The notes under the pieces were generated by a model. The model made no database searches. It was not told the origin of the DNA and was given only the letters and a program-made list of their open reading frames with translations. From Streptomyces venezuelae (GTDB lineage Bacteria > Actinomycetota > Actinomycetes > Streptomycetales > Streptomycetaceae), in NCBI RefSeq assembly GCF_008642335.1, contig NZ_CP029191.1, forward strand, positions 7,068,001 through 7,132,000: DNA of 64,000 nt, in the 5' to 3' direction. Positions 1-6,475 of this stretch are shown here, in pieces. Position 1 is the first letter of the stretch; each line of letters begins with the position of its first letter. A program made the position numbers and the translations under genes.

Positions 1-336
1 GGTGGGGTGAGTAGACATACAGGCCTCGCGGTTGCGTGGTGTGGAGCGCGGTCAGGGGCAACGCGTTCGAGACACCGCGGCGAGGGAAGGCCGGAGAACG
101 AGAAAAGGCCTGTGCCGGGGGACGGGACGGCTCGTGATGCCGAGGTCGCACACGGCGTGCACGGCAGCGAAAGCTGCGTGACGCGGTGTCTCATGACCTC
201 AGACGAGCAACGTCCTTCTCCTATCGACGGCAACAGAACCGCTGTACACCGTAGGTCGGGCTCCGGGGTGTGTCAACGTTTTATCGGGGGCCCGCACCCG
301 GCCCCGTGGACGCCGACCCAGGACCTAGGAGGCGCC
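1..336. other. Intergenic region at the window edge
   Basis: I see no convincing gene here. The reading frame of the downstream GPP34 gene stays open back to position 7, but the extra residues look like unselected GC-rich translation and a strong ribosome binding site sits just before 337. The stretch holds an 11-bp inverted repeat (69-79 with 182-192). A promoter for the GPP34 gene probably lies within it, but I cannot point to a convincing -35/-10 pair. Confidence 0.6.
69..192. repeat. Widely spaced 11-bp inverted repeat
   Basis: GAGACACCGCG at 69-79 is matched exactly by its reverse complement CGCGGTGTCTC at 182-192. The 102-base loop makes a simple terminator unlikely. Looping by a dimeric regulator or chance are both possible in DNA this GC-rich. 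Confidence 0.35.
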
Positions 337-1023
337 GTGCACTACGGCACGCTGTCCCTGCCGGCCAGACTCCTGCTCCTGTCGTGGAACGGGGAGAAGG
401 GAAAGTTCACCGGCGGCCCCGACCTGCACCTCGTCATCCGCGCCGGCGCGCTGGCGGAGCTCGCGCAGCGCGGAGTGATCGTCGAGTCGGGCGGCATCGT
501 CACCCCGGTGACCGGCGCGCGCACGGGCGACACGGTGCTCGACGCGCTCGCCGAACTCATCGAGGAGTCCCGGCCGCGCAAGTGGCGCGGGTGGATGACC
601 CACCGCTCCGGTAACACCCTGAACGAGGTCCGCGACCAGCTCACCGCCCACGGCTATCTGCGCCTGGAGCGACGGCGCGTCCTCGGCCTCTTTCCCGTCC
701 GGCACTGGGAGCTGGAGCGCGCCGGCTACGCGGAAGCGCTGCAGGCCGACGCGGGCACGGTGCTGCGCGGCCCCCGGCCGGTCACGGAGGTGTCCGAGAG
801 CGAGGCGGCCCTCGTGATGTGCGCGGCCACCGGCAAGGTACGCCCGTTCGTCACCGGCAGGGACCGCAGGCGCTACAGGGACAGGATCGCCGAGCTCACC
901 GACCGCGGCGGCGGCGCGTCGCTGGAGGTCACCCAGCAGATGCGCGCCCTGCGCAAGGCGCTGGCCTCGGCGATCGCGGCCGCGGAGACGGCGCGCTCGT
1001 CGAGCGGGGGCGACGGCGGCTGA
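337..1023 (+). CDS. GPP34 family phosphoprotein (Golgi phosphoprotein 3-like domain)
   Basis: A 228-residue cytoplasmic protein of the GPP34 family. Its eukaryotic namesake GOLPH3 binds phosphatidylinositol 4-phosphate; the role in actinomycetes is not established. The family look is clear at the N-terminus (LPARLLLLSWNGEKGK, then a long helical stretch with GALAELAQRG) and in the helix-rich middle. The GTG start at 337 is chosen because AGGAGG lies at 327-332 with four bases of spacing. The frame is open further upstream, but that extension looks non-coding. Streptomyces genomes carry many GPP34 paralogues, often beside developmental or membrane genes, and here the neighbour is an SsgA-like gene on the other strand. 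Confidence 0.85.
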   Translation: MHYGTLSLPARLLLLSWNGEKGKFTGGPDLHLVIRAGALAELAQRGVIVESGGIVTPVTGARTGDTVLDALAELIEESRPRKWRGWMTHRSGNTLNEVRDQLTAHGYLRLERRRVLGLFPVRHWELERAGYAEALQADAGTVLRGPRPVTEVSESEAALVMCAATGKVRPFVTGRDRRRYRDRIAELTDRGGGASLEVTQQMRALRKALASAIAAAETARSSSGGDGG

Positions 1024-1056
1024 GCGCGAGAACCTTGCCTGCCCCTCTCATCCCTC

Positions 1057-1473
1057 TCAGCAGGCGTCCCGCATCAGCTCGGCCAGGTCCTGGTCCAGAT
1101 TCACGTGCCGGCTCTCCTGTCCGGCCGGCACCAGCGCCATCGTGCGGTGCAGGAAGCGCCGGAGGTCGCCGGTGCGGATGTGGACGATCGCGGTGCCCTC
1201 GGGGGCGTGGAACTCCACGACCGTGCGGTCGAACCCGTAGGGACGCACGCGCACGTCGCCGTCGCCCACCGCACGCTCCACGCCGTGGACGAGCAGCTCG
1301 CGGGCGAAGGTCCAGTAGACCTCGATGCCCTCCAGGGTCGCGGGAGCGGGGAAGCTCATGCGCACGGCGAACGGATCCCGCCGGTCGTAGTGGAGCGTCG
1401 CGGGAATGGTCGGCATCCGCGGCTCGGCGGCGACCAGGCGGGCCTCTACGGCTTGCTCGATGACGGTGGACAA
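1057..1473 (-). CDS. ssgD: SsgA-like sporulation and cell-wall regulator (SsgD-type SALP)
   Basis: A 138-residue SsgA-like protein (SALP), a family found only in morphologically complex actinomycetes that steers septum formation, peptidoglycan maintenance and spore separation. The pattern LHYDRRDPFAVRMSF, then an FARELL helix, GDVRVRP and a C-terminal LDQDLAELM matches the SALP fold over its whole length. The sequence and a neighbourhood that also holds a SCO6745-type gene and the hopanoid cluster favour SsgD, thought to act in lateral wall integrity. The TTG start at 1473 is preferred because GGGAG lies about seven bases before it; a GTG at 1488 would add five residues. Family call very likely, exact paralogue less so. 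Confidence 0.82.
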   Translation of the reverse strand: MSTVIEQAVEARLVAAEPRMPTIPATLHYDRRDPFAVRMSFPAPATLEGIEVYWTFARELLVHGVERAVGDGDVRVRPYGFDRTVVEFHAPEGTAIVHIRTGDLRRFLHRTMALVPAGQESRHVNLDQDLAELMRDAC

Positions 1474-1672
1474 CGCCTGCTCCCTCACTGACTGCTGGAC
1501 GACTGGGGTCGGCACTTGAATAGACGACGGAAACACCGGATGCGTGCACACGGAGGGCGGTTCGGAGCGAGTGACCTCTGTCACCGCGACACCCTGGCGG
1601 GGCCCGCGGTTCCCGGCGACCACCTCATGGGGGACACCTTCAGGCCATCTGGACGAGGCCCCGCGCGTCGGC

Positions 1673-1678
1673 TAGCTT
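1673..1678 (+). promoter_or_regulatory. -10 box for a leaderless transcript
   Basis: TAGCTT fits TANNNT and ends eight bases before the ATG at 1687, which has no Shine-Dalgarno sequence. This is the usual layout of leaderless genes in Streptomyces. I see no good -35 hexamer. Confidence 0.45.
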
Positions 1679-1686
1679 CGCCCGCC

Positions 1687-2799
1687 ATGAGGGGCATGGG
1701 GAAGACGAAGTCGACGAGGCGGATGGTACTGACGGGACTGTGCGGCGCGATGCTCGCCGGAACCGTCCTCGGCGCGCCGGGGGCCGCGGGGGCGGACGGC
1801 GGCGCGCACCATCCGGACCGGCAACCGCGCTGGCAGCTCAAGGACAGCGGCACCGACGCCCGCTTCCGGGGGCTCGCCGCCGTCAGCCGGGACACGGCGT
1901 GGGTGGCCGGTACGAAGGGGACGGTGCTGCGTACCGCCGACGGCGGCGAGACGTGGCGGGAAGTCTCCCCGCCCGGCGCCGCCGGTCTGGAGTTCCGCGA
2001 CATCGAGGCGTTCGACGGGCGCCGCGCCGTGGTCCTGGCCATCGGCGAGGGTGAGGCGTCGCGAGTGCTGCGCACCGAGGACGGCGGAGCCACCTGGACG
2101 GAGTCGTTCCGCAACACCGACGCCAAGGCGTTCTACGACTGCATGACCTTCTTCGACCGGCGCCATGGCCTGGCGATGAGCGATCCCGTCGACGGCAGGT
2201 TCCGCATCCTGTCCACGGCCGACGGGGGCCGGTCCTGGAAGGTCCTGCCGAACGCGGGCATGCCCGTGGCGCAGGAGGGCGAGGCGGGCTTCGCGGCGAG
2301 CGGCCAGTGCCTGGTGAGCAACGGGCCACGGGACGTGTGGCTGGCCACGGGCGGCGGGGCACGCGCGCGTGTCCTGCACTCCGCGGACCGTGGGCTGACC
2401 TGGAAGGCCACCGACGCGCCGATCCCGGCGGGCGACCCGGCCCGCGGTGTCTTCGGGCTCGCCTTCCGCGACCGTGCGCACGGCATCGCGGTCGGCGGCG
2501 ACTACCGCGCAGACCAGCCGTCGCCGAAGGCGGCGGCCGTCACCCGGGACGGCGGCCGCCGCTGGGACCCGGCGGGCAAGCCCCCGTCCGCCTACCGCTC
2601 GGGCGTCGCGTGGTTCCCGCACAGCCGCTCCGCCGCGCTCGCGGTCGGCCCGACGGGCACGGACGTCACGACGGACGGCGGCCGGAGCTGGCGGACGGTC
2701 GACTCCGGGTCGTACGACACCGTGGACTGCACGCAGGACCGGGGCTGCTGGGCCGCGGGGGAGAAGGGGCGGATCGCCCGCCTCGAAGACAGGCTCTGA
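1687..2799 (+). CDS. Secreted BNR/Asp-box beta-propeller protein
   Basis: A 370-residue exported protein. An Arg/Lys-rich N-terminus and hydrophobic core end in a signal peptidase-like site near AGADGG. The mature part has six Asp-box-like repeats (DGGETW, DGGATW, DGGRSW, DRGLTW, DGGRRW, DGGRSW), the pattern of the BNR/sortilin/Ycf48 beta-propellers. Two Cys pairs late in the protein could form disulphides outside the cell. No enzymatic residues stand out, so binding or assembly is more likely than catalysis. The first ATG (1687) is used with a leaderless promoter; an ATG at 1696 is the alternative. The stop codon lies inside a tandem duplication shared with the convergent gene. Confidence 0.8.
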   Translation: MRGMGKTKSTRRMVLTGLCGAMLAGTVLGAPGAAGADGGAHHPDRQPRWQLKDSGTDARFRGLAAVSRDTAWVAGTKGTVLRTADGGETWREVSPPGAAGLEFRDIEAFDGRRAVVLAIGEGEASRVLRTEDGGATWTESFRNTDAKAFYDCMTFFDRRHGLAMSDPVDGRFRILSTADGGRSWKVLPNAGMPVAQEGEAGFAASGQCLVSNGPRDVWLATGGGARARVLHSADRGLTWKATDAPIPAGDPARGVFGLAFRDRAHGIAVGGDYRADQPSPKAAAVTRDGGRRWDPAGKPPSAYRSGVAWFPHSRSAALAVGPTGTDVTTDGGRSWRTVDSGSYDTVDCTQDRGCWAAGEKGRIARLEDRL

Positions 2800-2837
2800 G
2801 GTCTTACGCGGGGACAGGCTCTGAGGTCTTACGTGGG
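2788..2837. repeat. 25-bp tandem duplication across two convergent gene ends
   Basis: Two copies (2788-2812 and 2813-2837) differ at one base; the first 21 bases are identical. Copy 1 carries the TGA of the BNR-repeat gene. Copy 2 carries the TAA of the YciI gene on the other strand. It looks like a recent slippage or recombination duplication that left both ends intact. Confidence 0.85.
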
Positions 2838-3128
2838 CAACTGCTCGCGGTACGTCGCCAGGGCCGGGGCCGTCTTCGTCGCGTAGAACTCGGTGATCCG
2901 GTACGTGCACACCTCGGCCACGGTGAACGGGTCCTCCGCGACGATCTTCTCGATCTCCGCGCGGTCCTGCGCGACGGCGATGAGCACGCCGCCGTCACGC
3001 GGGTTCTTGCGGCCCGATGCGAGCACGACACCCGCCTCGTACTGCTGGTCGAGCCAGGCGACGTGCGCTTCCAGGTGCGCGTCGACGGCGGAGAGCGGCG
3101 CGGTGTAGGTCAATTCGAGGATGAACAT
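2829..3128 (-). CDS. YciI family protein
   Basis: A 99-residue protein of the YciI-like ferredoxin-fold family (dimeric alpha/beta barrel). It starts MFILELTYTAPL, has the family's conserved HLEAHVAWLDQQYEAG block with a His, then SGRKNPRDGG and a late EDPFTVAEVC segment. YciI proteins resemble dehydrochlorinases and monooxygenase-like barrels, but most have no known substrate. The ATG at 3128 has a TAGCCT box seven bases upstream and no Shine-Dalgarno, so leaderless expression is likely. The frame is open upstream into a GNAT-like segment, so a 217-residue fusion starting at 3482 is also possible. Confidence 0.82.
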   Translation of the reverse strand: MFILELTYTAPLSAVDAHLEAHVAWLDQQYEAGVVLASGRKNPRDGGVLIAVAQDRAEIEKIVAEDPFTVAEVCTYRITEFYATKTAPALATYREQLPT

Positions 3129-3482
3129 GATCGCGAGGCTACCGGGCGCCCCGGACCACGGATCACCGGGCGGCCCTGACCATGAAGACGTCGCGCCGAG
3201 GACCGCCGAGCCGAGGCCGCGCCCCTGGACCCGGGGCGACAGATAGAAGTGCTCCAGCCACTGCCCGTCGGCGGCGGGTCGCAGGGCGACGCACCCCGCG
3301 ACCGCGCCGCCGCTCTCGACCACGGACGTGTGCTCCGCGCGGAACGCGTCCCGGAACCGCTGCCGCACCCGGTGCGGATCGAAGCGGCCGAGCCGTTCGA
3401 GATCAGGGCGCATGACGACGGCCCGGAGATCCACGAGTATCCCGATGTCCGCCGTACTCGCGGAGCGCACCGTCCAGTCCAT
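3129..3482 (-). pseudogene. Truncated GNAT acetyltransferase, in frame with YciI
   Basis: About 95 residues of a GNAT N-acetyltransferase: MDWTVRSAS start, a beta strand with VAGCVALRP, LEHFYLSPRVQGRGLGSAVL containing the acetyl-CoA-binding Q/RxxGxG/A loop. The fold then stops; the last strands and helix (normally 40-50 residues) are missing and a short Gly/Pro/Ser-rich linker runs straight into the YciI start. The ATG at 3482 has a CATACT -10-like box (minus strand, 3489-3494) six bases upstream, inside the end of the flotillin gene. It could be a decayed gene with its tail deleted or a real fusion whose YciI part completes the protein. The absence of stops fits either. Confidence 0.6.
3136..3141 (-). 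promoter_or_regulatory. -10 box of the YciI gene
   Basis: Read on the minus strand this is TAGCCT, with seven bases to the ATG at 3128. It suggests the YciI part is made on its own, as a leaderless message, independent of the upstream GNAT remnant. Confidence 0.45.
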
Positions 3483-3495
3483 GATCGAAGTATGC

Positions 3496-4932
3496 CTAGT
3501 CGGTGACTTCGATCTTTCCGTTGGCCGAAGCAGTCGGGCGCGCGGGACCCGCGGGGCTCGCGGACCTGCCGCCCGTGATGTTCTTGAGGAGCTCGGCGAG
3601 GTCGACCCCCGTGGTCGAGTTGAGGAGCTCGACGCCCTGGGCGACGTTGTCGGCGACCGTACGGGACAGCTGCCCGGCCCCGTCCGTCGAGATCACCGTC
3701 ATCTTGTCCACCGCGGCGAGCGGCTCGGACGCCTTGCCGACCACGCTGGGCAGGACCTCGACGAGCATCTGCAGGACGGCCGCGTCGCCGTACTGCGCGA
3801 ACGCGTCGGCCTTCTTGCGCATCGCCTCCGCCTCCGCGGCACCCCGAGCGCCGATCGACGCGGCCTCGGCCTCACCCTCCAGGCGTACGGCGTCGGCCAG
3901 CGCGGCACGGTGCGCCTTCTCGCCCTCACCGGTCAGGCGGGCCCGCTCCGCGTCGGCCTCGGCCTGCTTGACCAGGCCGATCCTGCGGGCCTCCGCCTCC
4001 TGCTCGGCCTGGTAGCGCGCGGCGTCGGCGGGCTTGCGGACCTGGGTGTCCAACTCGCTGTCGGTGAGCGCCGCCTGGCGCTTGGCGACCTTCTCCTGCT
4101 CCGTGAGCACGTCCTGCTGCCGTGCGGCCTCGGCGAGCGGCCCCGCGGCGCTCGCGCGCGCCGCCGCCTCGTCCGTCTCGGCCTTGATCTCGGCCTGCTT
4201 GAGGTAGAAGGTCCGCTGCGCGACGGCGATCTCCTCCTCCGCCTTCAGCCGTGCCTGCTCGGCGGCGCGGCGCGCCACGGCCTCGGCGATGTCCGCCTCC
4301 TGCTTGGCGCGGGCGGCCTCCGGTCGGCCCAGGTCCTCCAGGTAGGAGCCCTCGGTGGTGATGTCCTGGATCTGGAAGGCGTCCAGGACCAGGCCCTGCC
4401 CGGACAGGCTGGCCTCGGCCTCTTCGGCGACCTGCCCGGCGAACGCGGCACGGTCCCGGATGATGTCCTCGACCGACATGCGTCCCACGATGGAGCGCAG
4501 CGCGCCGGAGAGCACTTCCTGGGTGAAGCCGACGATGCCGTCCTGCTGGACGAGGAAGCGCTGCGCGGCGGCGCGTATCGAGTCCTCGGTGCCGCCGACC
4601 TTCACGATGGCGACCCCTTCGAGGTTCGCCTTGACGCCGCGCAGCGTGACCGCGCCGCGCACGGCGATCGGGATGTGCCGCGAGGACAGGTCGAGCGTGA
4701 ACTTCTGCTGCACGAACGGCACGACGAAGACGCCGCCGCCGACCACGACCTTCTGGCCGCTGTTGTCGGTCATGACCCGGCCGGTGTCCGGATCCGTGGA
4801 CTTCTTGCCGCGCCGGCCCGTCACGATGAAGGCCTCGCTCGGCCCCGCGACCTTGTAGCGCGTGATGACGACGAGCGCCAGCAGGACGAGGAGTACGACG
4901 ACTCCCACGACCGAGATCAGGACTGGACTCAT
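3496..4932 (-). CDS. Flotillin-like SPFH domain membrane protein
   Basis: A 478-residue protein anchored by one N-terminal transmembrane helix (about residues 3-24), followed by an SPFH/Band 7 domain (roughly 30-200) and a long Ala/Glu/Lys-rich coiled coil (about 200-380) with flotillin-type EAxA repeats. The C-terminal part (LPSVVGKASEPLAAVDKMTVI) is typical of flotillins. Such proteins oligomerise at the inner face of the membrane and organise lipid domains. The start at 4932 follows a GGGGGGAA ribosome site. It lies 91 bases downstream of the NfeD-like gene on the same strand, the classical partnership. Hopanoids made at the other end of this window are the kind of lipid such domains may gather, but that link is inference. 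Confidence 0.9.
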   Translation of the reverse strand: MSPVLISVVGVVVLLVLLALVVITRYKVAGPSEAFIVTGRRGKKSTDPDTGRVMTDNSGQKVVVGGGVFVVPFVQQKFTLDLSSRHIPIAVRGAVTLRGVKANLEGVAIVKVGGTEDSIRAAAQRFLVQQDGIVGFTQEVLSGALRSIVGRMSVEDIIRDRAAFAGQVAEEAEASLSGQGLVLDAFQIQDITTEGSYLEDLGRPEAARAKQEADIAEAVARRAAEQARLKAEEEIAVAQRTFYLKQAEIKAETDEAAARASAAGPLAEAARQQDVLTEQEKVAKRQAALTDSELDTQVRKPADAARYQAEQEAEARRIGLVKQAEADAERARLTGEGEKAHRAALADAVRLEGEAEAASIGARGAAEAEAMRKKADAFAQYGDAAVLQMLVEVLPSVVGKASEPLAAVDKMTVISTDGAGQLSRTVADNVAQGVELLNSTTGVDLAELLKNITGGRSASPAGPARPTASANGKIEVTD

Positions 4933-5023
4933 GGTGCATTCCCCCCTTGCCACCCGGGGACGGCAGATCGGTTGCGAAGGTTGGTGAGCGGTGAACGGCG
5001 GGCTGCCGGGAGCAGGGGCCGCG

Positions 5024-5539
5024 TCAGCGTTCGACGGGCCGGACCGCGACCGACGTCGGCGACAGCGCCGCGTCGACCCAGATCTCGGTGCCCCGGGCCA
5101 CCGCGGCGGAGCTGCGGGCCGCGTACTTCACGCGCTGGCCCGCGAGGTGCAGCAGCACCTCGCCGTAGCCGTCGGCCGGAATCGCCGTGACCACGGATCC
5201 CGCGGTGCCCACGAGGTCGTCGCCGCGCGGCGTGGGCGCGGTCTGGTCGCGCATCAGGGCGCGGGTGAGCCTCCACGTCGCCCAGCCCGCCCCGGTACCG
5301 GCGCAGGCTCCCGCGACGGTGGCGGGACCGGCGCCCAGGCCGGTCGTGCCGAGCACGAGCGCTCCGCCGAAGCCGAGCATGGAGACGAATCCCGCGACGA
5401 CCGGCAGGGACAGGAGCCCGTCGAAGAGCCCGTCCAGTGCCCCCGCTCCTCCGAAGAGCCCTTCCAGGACCCCGTCGAGGAGGAGCGAGAGCACCAGCAG
5501 CACGATCCCCGCGATGCCGAGACCAAGAAACACCGTCAT
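5024..5539 (-). CDS. NfeD-like membrane protein
   Basis: A 171-residue protein with three to four hydrophobic segments (from the MTVFLGLGIAGIVLLVLSLLL start to about residue 90), then a C-terminal OB-fold-like domain beginning near DDLVGTAGSVVTAIPADGYGEV, the hallmark of short NfeD proteins. NfeD proteins work with SPFH proteins, here the next gene downstream in the same operon. The ATG at 5539 is taken because a GGGGGAAG site precedes it; the frame is open further upstream without a better start. Confidence 0.82.
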   Translation of the reverse strand: MTVFLGLGIAGIVLLVLSLLLDGVLEGLFGGAGALDGLFDGLLSLPVVAGFVSMLGFGGALVLGTTGLGAGPATVAGACAGTGAGWATWRLTRALMRDQTAPTPRGDDLVGTAGSVVTAIPADGYGEVLLHLAGQRVKYAARSSAAVARGTEIWVDAALSPTSVAVRPVER

Positions 5540-5610
5540 CGGATCACTTCCCCCGTCGCGCCGTTCACCTCGGTACGGGGGAATCCTGACATGGCGGACC
5601 GGCACCGTTC

Positions 5611-5629
5611 ATTGCCTGAATCCGGCAAT
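5611..5629. repeat. Short inverted repeat between nfeD and nfi
   Basis: ATTGCC (5611-5616) and GGCAAT (5624-5629) are separated by seven bases in the AT-richer divergent spacer. It could be an operator for the flotillin/NfeD operon. Short arms keep confidence low. Confidence 0.3.
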
Positions 5630-5689
5630 CTTTACGCGTCTTTAATGCCGGGCGCGTTCGGCCGGGCGGAGGGCCTTTTTCGCGCCAAC

Positions 5690-5695
5690 TAGGCT
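5690..5695 (+). promoter_or_regulatory. -10 box of nfi (leaderless)
   Basis: TAGGCT lies ten bases before the ATG at 5706 and there is no Shine-Dalgarno in between. The spacing fits transcription starting at or next to the start codon. Confidence 0.5.
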
Positions 5696-5705
5696 TCCCG
5701 GCACT

Positions 5706-6395
5706 ATGAGCAGCTACGCGATGCCCTCCGACTGGCCCACCGACGAGCGGACGGCACGCGCCGTCCAGGACGCACTGCGCACCCGCGTCGTCCTCGACGA
5801 GGCGGGCCCGCCGCCTGGCACGGGCCATGTGACCGGCGTGGACGTCGCGTACGACGACGAGCGGGACATCGTGGCCGCGGCCGTGGTCGTCCTCGACGCC
5901 GCGATGCTCGACGTGGTCGAGGAGGCGACGGCCGTCGGCAAGGTCGCGTTTCCGTATGTGCCCGGCCTGCTCGCGTTCCGCGAGATCCCGACGGTCCTGG
6001 CGGCGCTGGACGAGCTGTGGTCGGACCCCGGGCTCGTCGTCTGCGACGGCTACGGAGTGGCCCATCCGCGCCGCTTCGGCCTGGCGAGCCACCTCGGCGT
6101 CCTGACAGGGCTGCCGACCATCGGCGTCGCCAAGAACCCCTTCGCCTTCGCGTACGAGGACCCGGCCGCCGGAAGGGGGAGCGCGTCGCCGCTGCTGGAC
6201 GGCGCGGAAGAGGTCGGCCGTGCGCTGCGCACCCGCGAGGGCGTGAAGCCGGTCTTCGTCTCGGCGGGACACCGGGTCTCCCTGGACCGGGCCTGCGCGC
6301 ACACCCTGCACCTCACGCCCCGCTACCGGCTGCCGGAATCCACCCGCCGCGCGGACGCGCTGTGCCGCTCCGCGCTGCGCGAGGCGGCCGGGTGA
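5706..6395 (+). CDS. nfi: Endonuclease V (deoxyinosine 3' endonuclease)
   Basis: A 229-residue DNA repair enzyme that nicks DNA one nucleotide 3' of deoxyinosine, the product of adenine deamination. All hallmarks are present: GVDVAYDD with catalytic Asp46, YVPGLLAFRE with Glu93, CDGYGVAHPRR with Asp114, then HLGVLTGLPTIGVAKN and the late SAGHRVSLD block. Length is normal for the bacterial family. It is transcribed alone from a leaderless promoter, divergent from the flotillin/NfeD operon, and the next gene (GAPDH) has its own promoter region. Confidence 0.95.
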   Translation: MSSYAMPSDWPTDERTARAVQDALRTRVVLDEAGPPPGTGHVTGVDVAYDDERDIVAAAVVVLDAAMLDVVEEATAVGKVAFPYVPGLLAFREIPTVLAALDELWSDPGLVVCDGYGVAHPRRFGLASHLGVLTGLPTIGVAKNPFAFAYEDPAAGRGSASPLLDGAEEVGRALRTREGVKPVFVSAGHRVSLDRACAHTLHLTPRYRLPESTRRADALCRSALREAAG

Positions 6396-6396
6396 C

Positions 6397-6431
6397 AGCC
6401 GGAAAGACGCCGGTTGAAAGCCGGAAAGACG
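6397..6431 (+). repeat. 13-bp direct repeat over the GAPDH promoter
   Basis: AGCCGGAAAGACG occurs at 6397-6409 and again at 6419-6431, 22 bases apart, which is about two helical turns. The copies bracket the putative -35 element, so they could be a regulator's paired binding sites on one face of the helix. Confidence 0.5.
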
Positions 6432-6444
6432 AGCGGGTTAGCAT
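6414..6444 (+). promoter_or_regulatory. Candidate promoter of the GAPDH gene
   Basis: TTGAAA at 6414-6419 and TAGCAT at 6439-6444 are separated by 19 bases, acceptable for the main vegetative sigma factor in Streptomyces. Transcription would start near 6451, leaving about 25 bases of leader before the GTG at 6476. Confidence 0.5.
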
Positions 6445-6475
6445 ATGAGCGCCGCCTAGCTCGAAAGATACTCCT

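Noticed and set aside
7..336. N-terminal extension of the GPP34 protein back to position 7
   Set aside because: The translation is Arg/Gly-rich without pattern, and AGGAGG just before GTG 337 marks the start.
6446..6460. Four-codon upstream frame (ATG AGC GCC GCC TAG) before the GAPDH gene
   Set aside because: It lies at or before the predicted transcription start and has no ribosome site.
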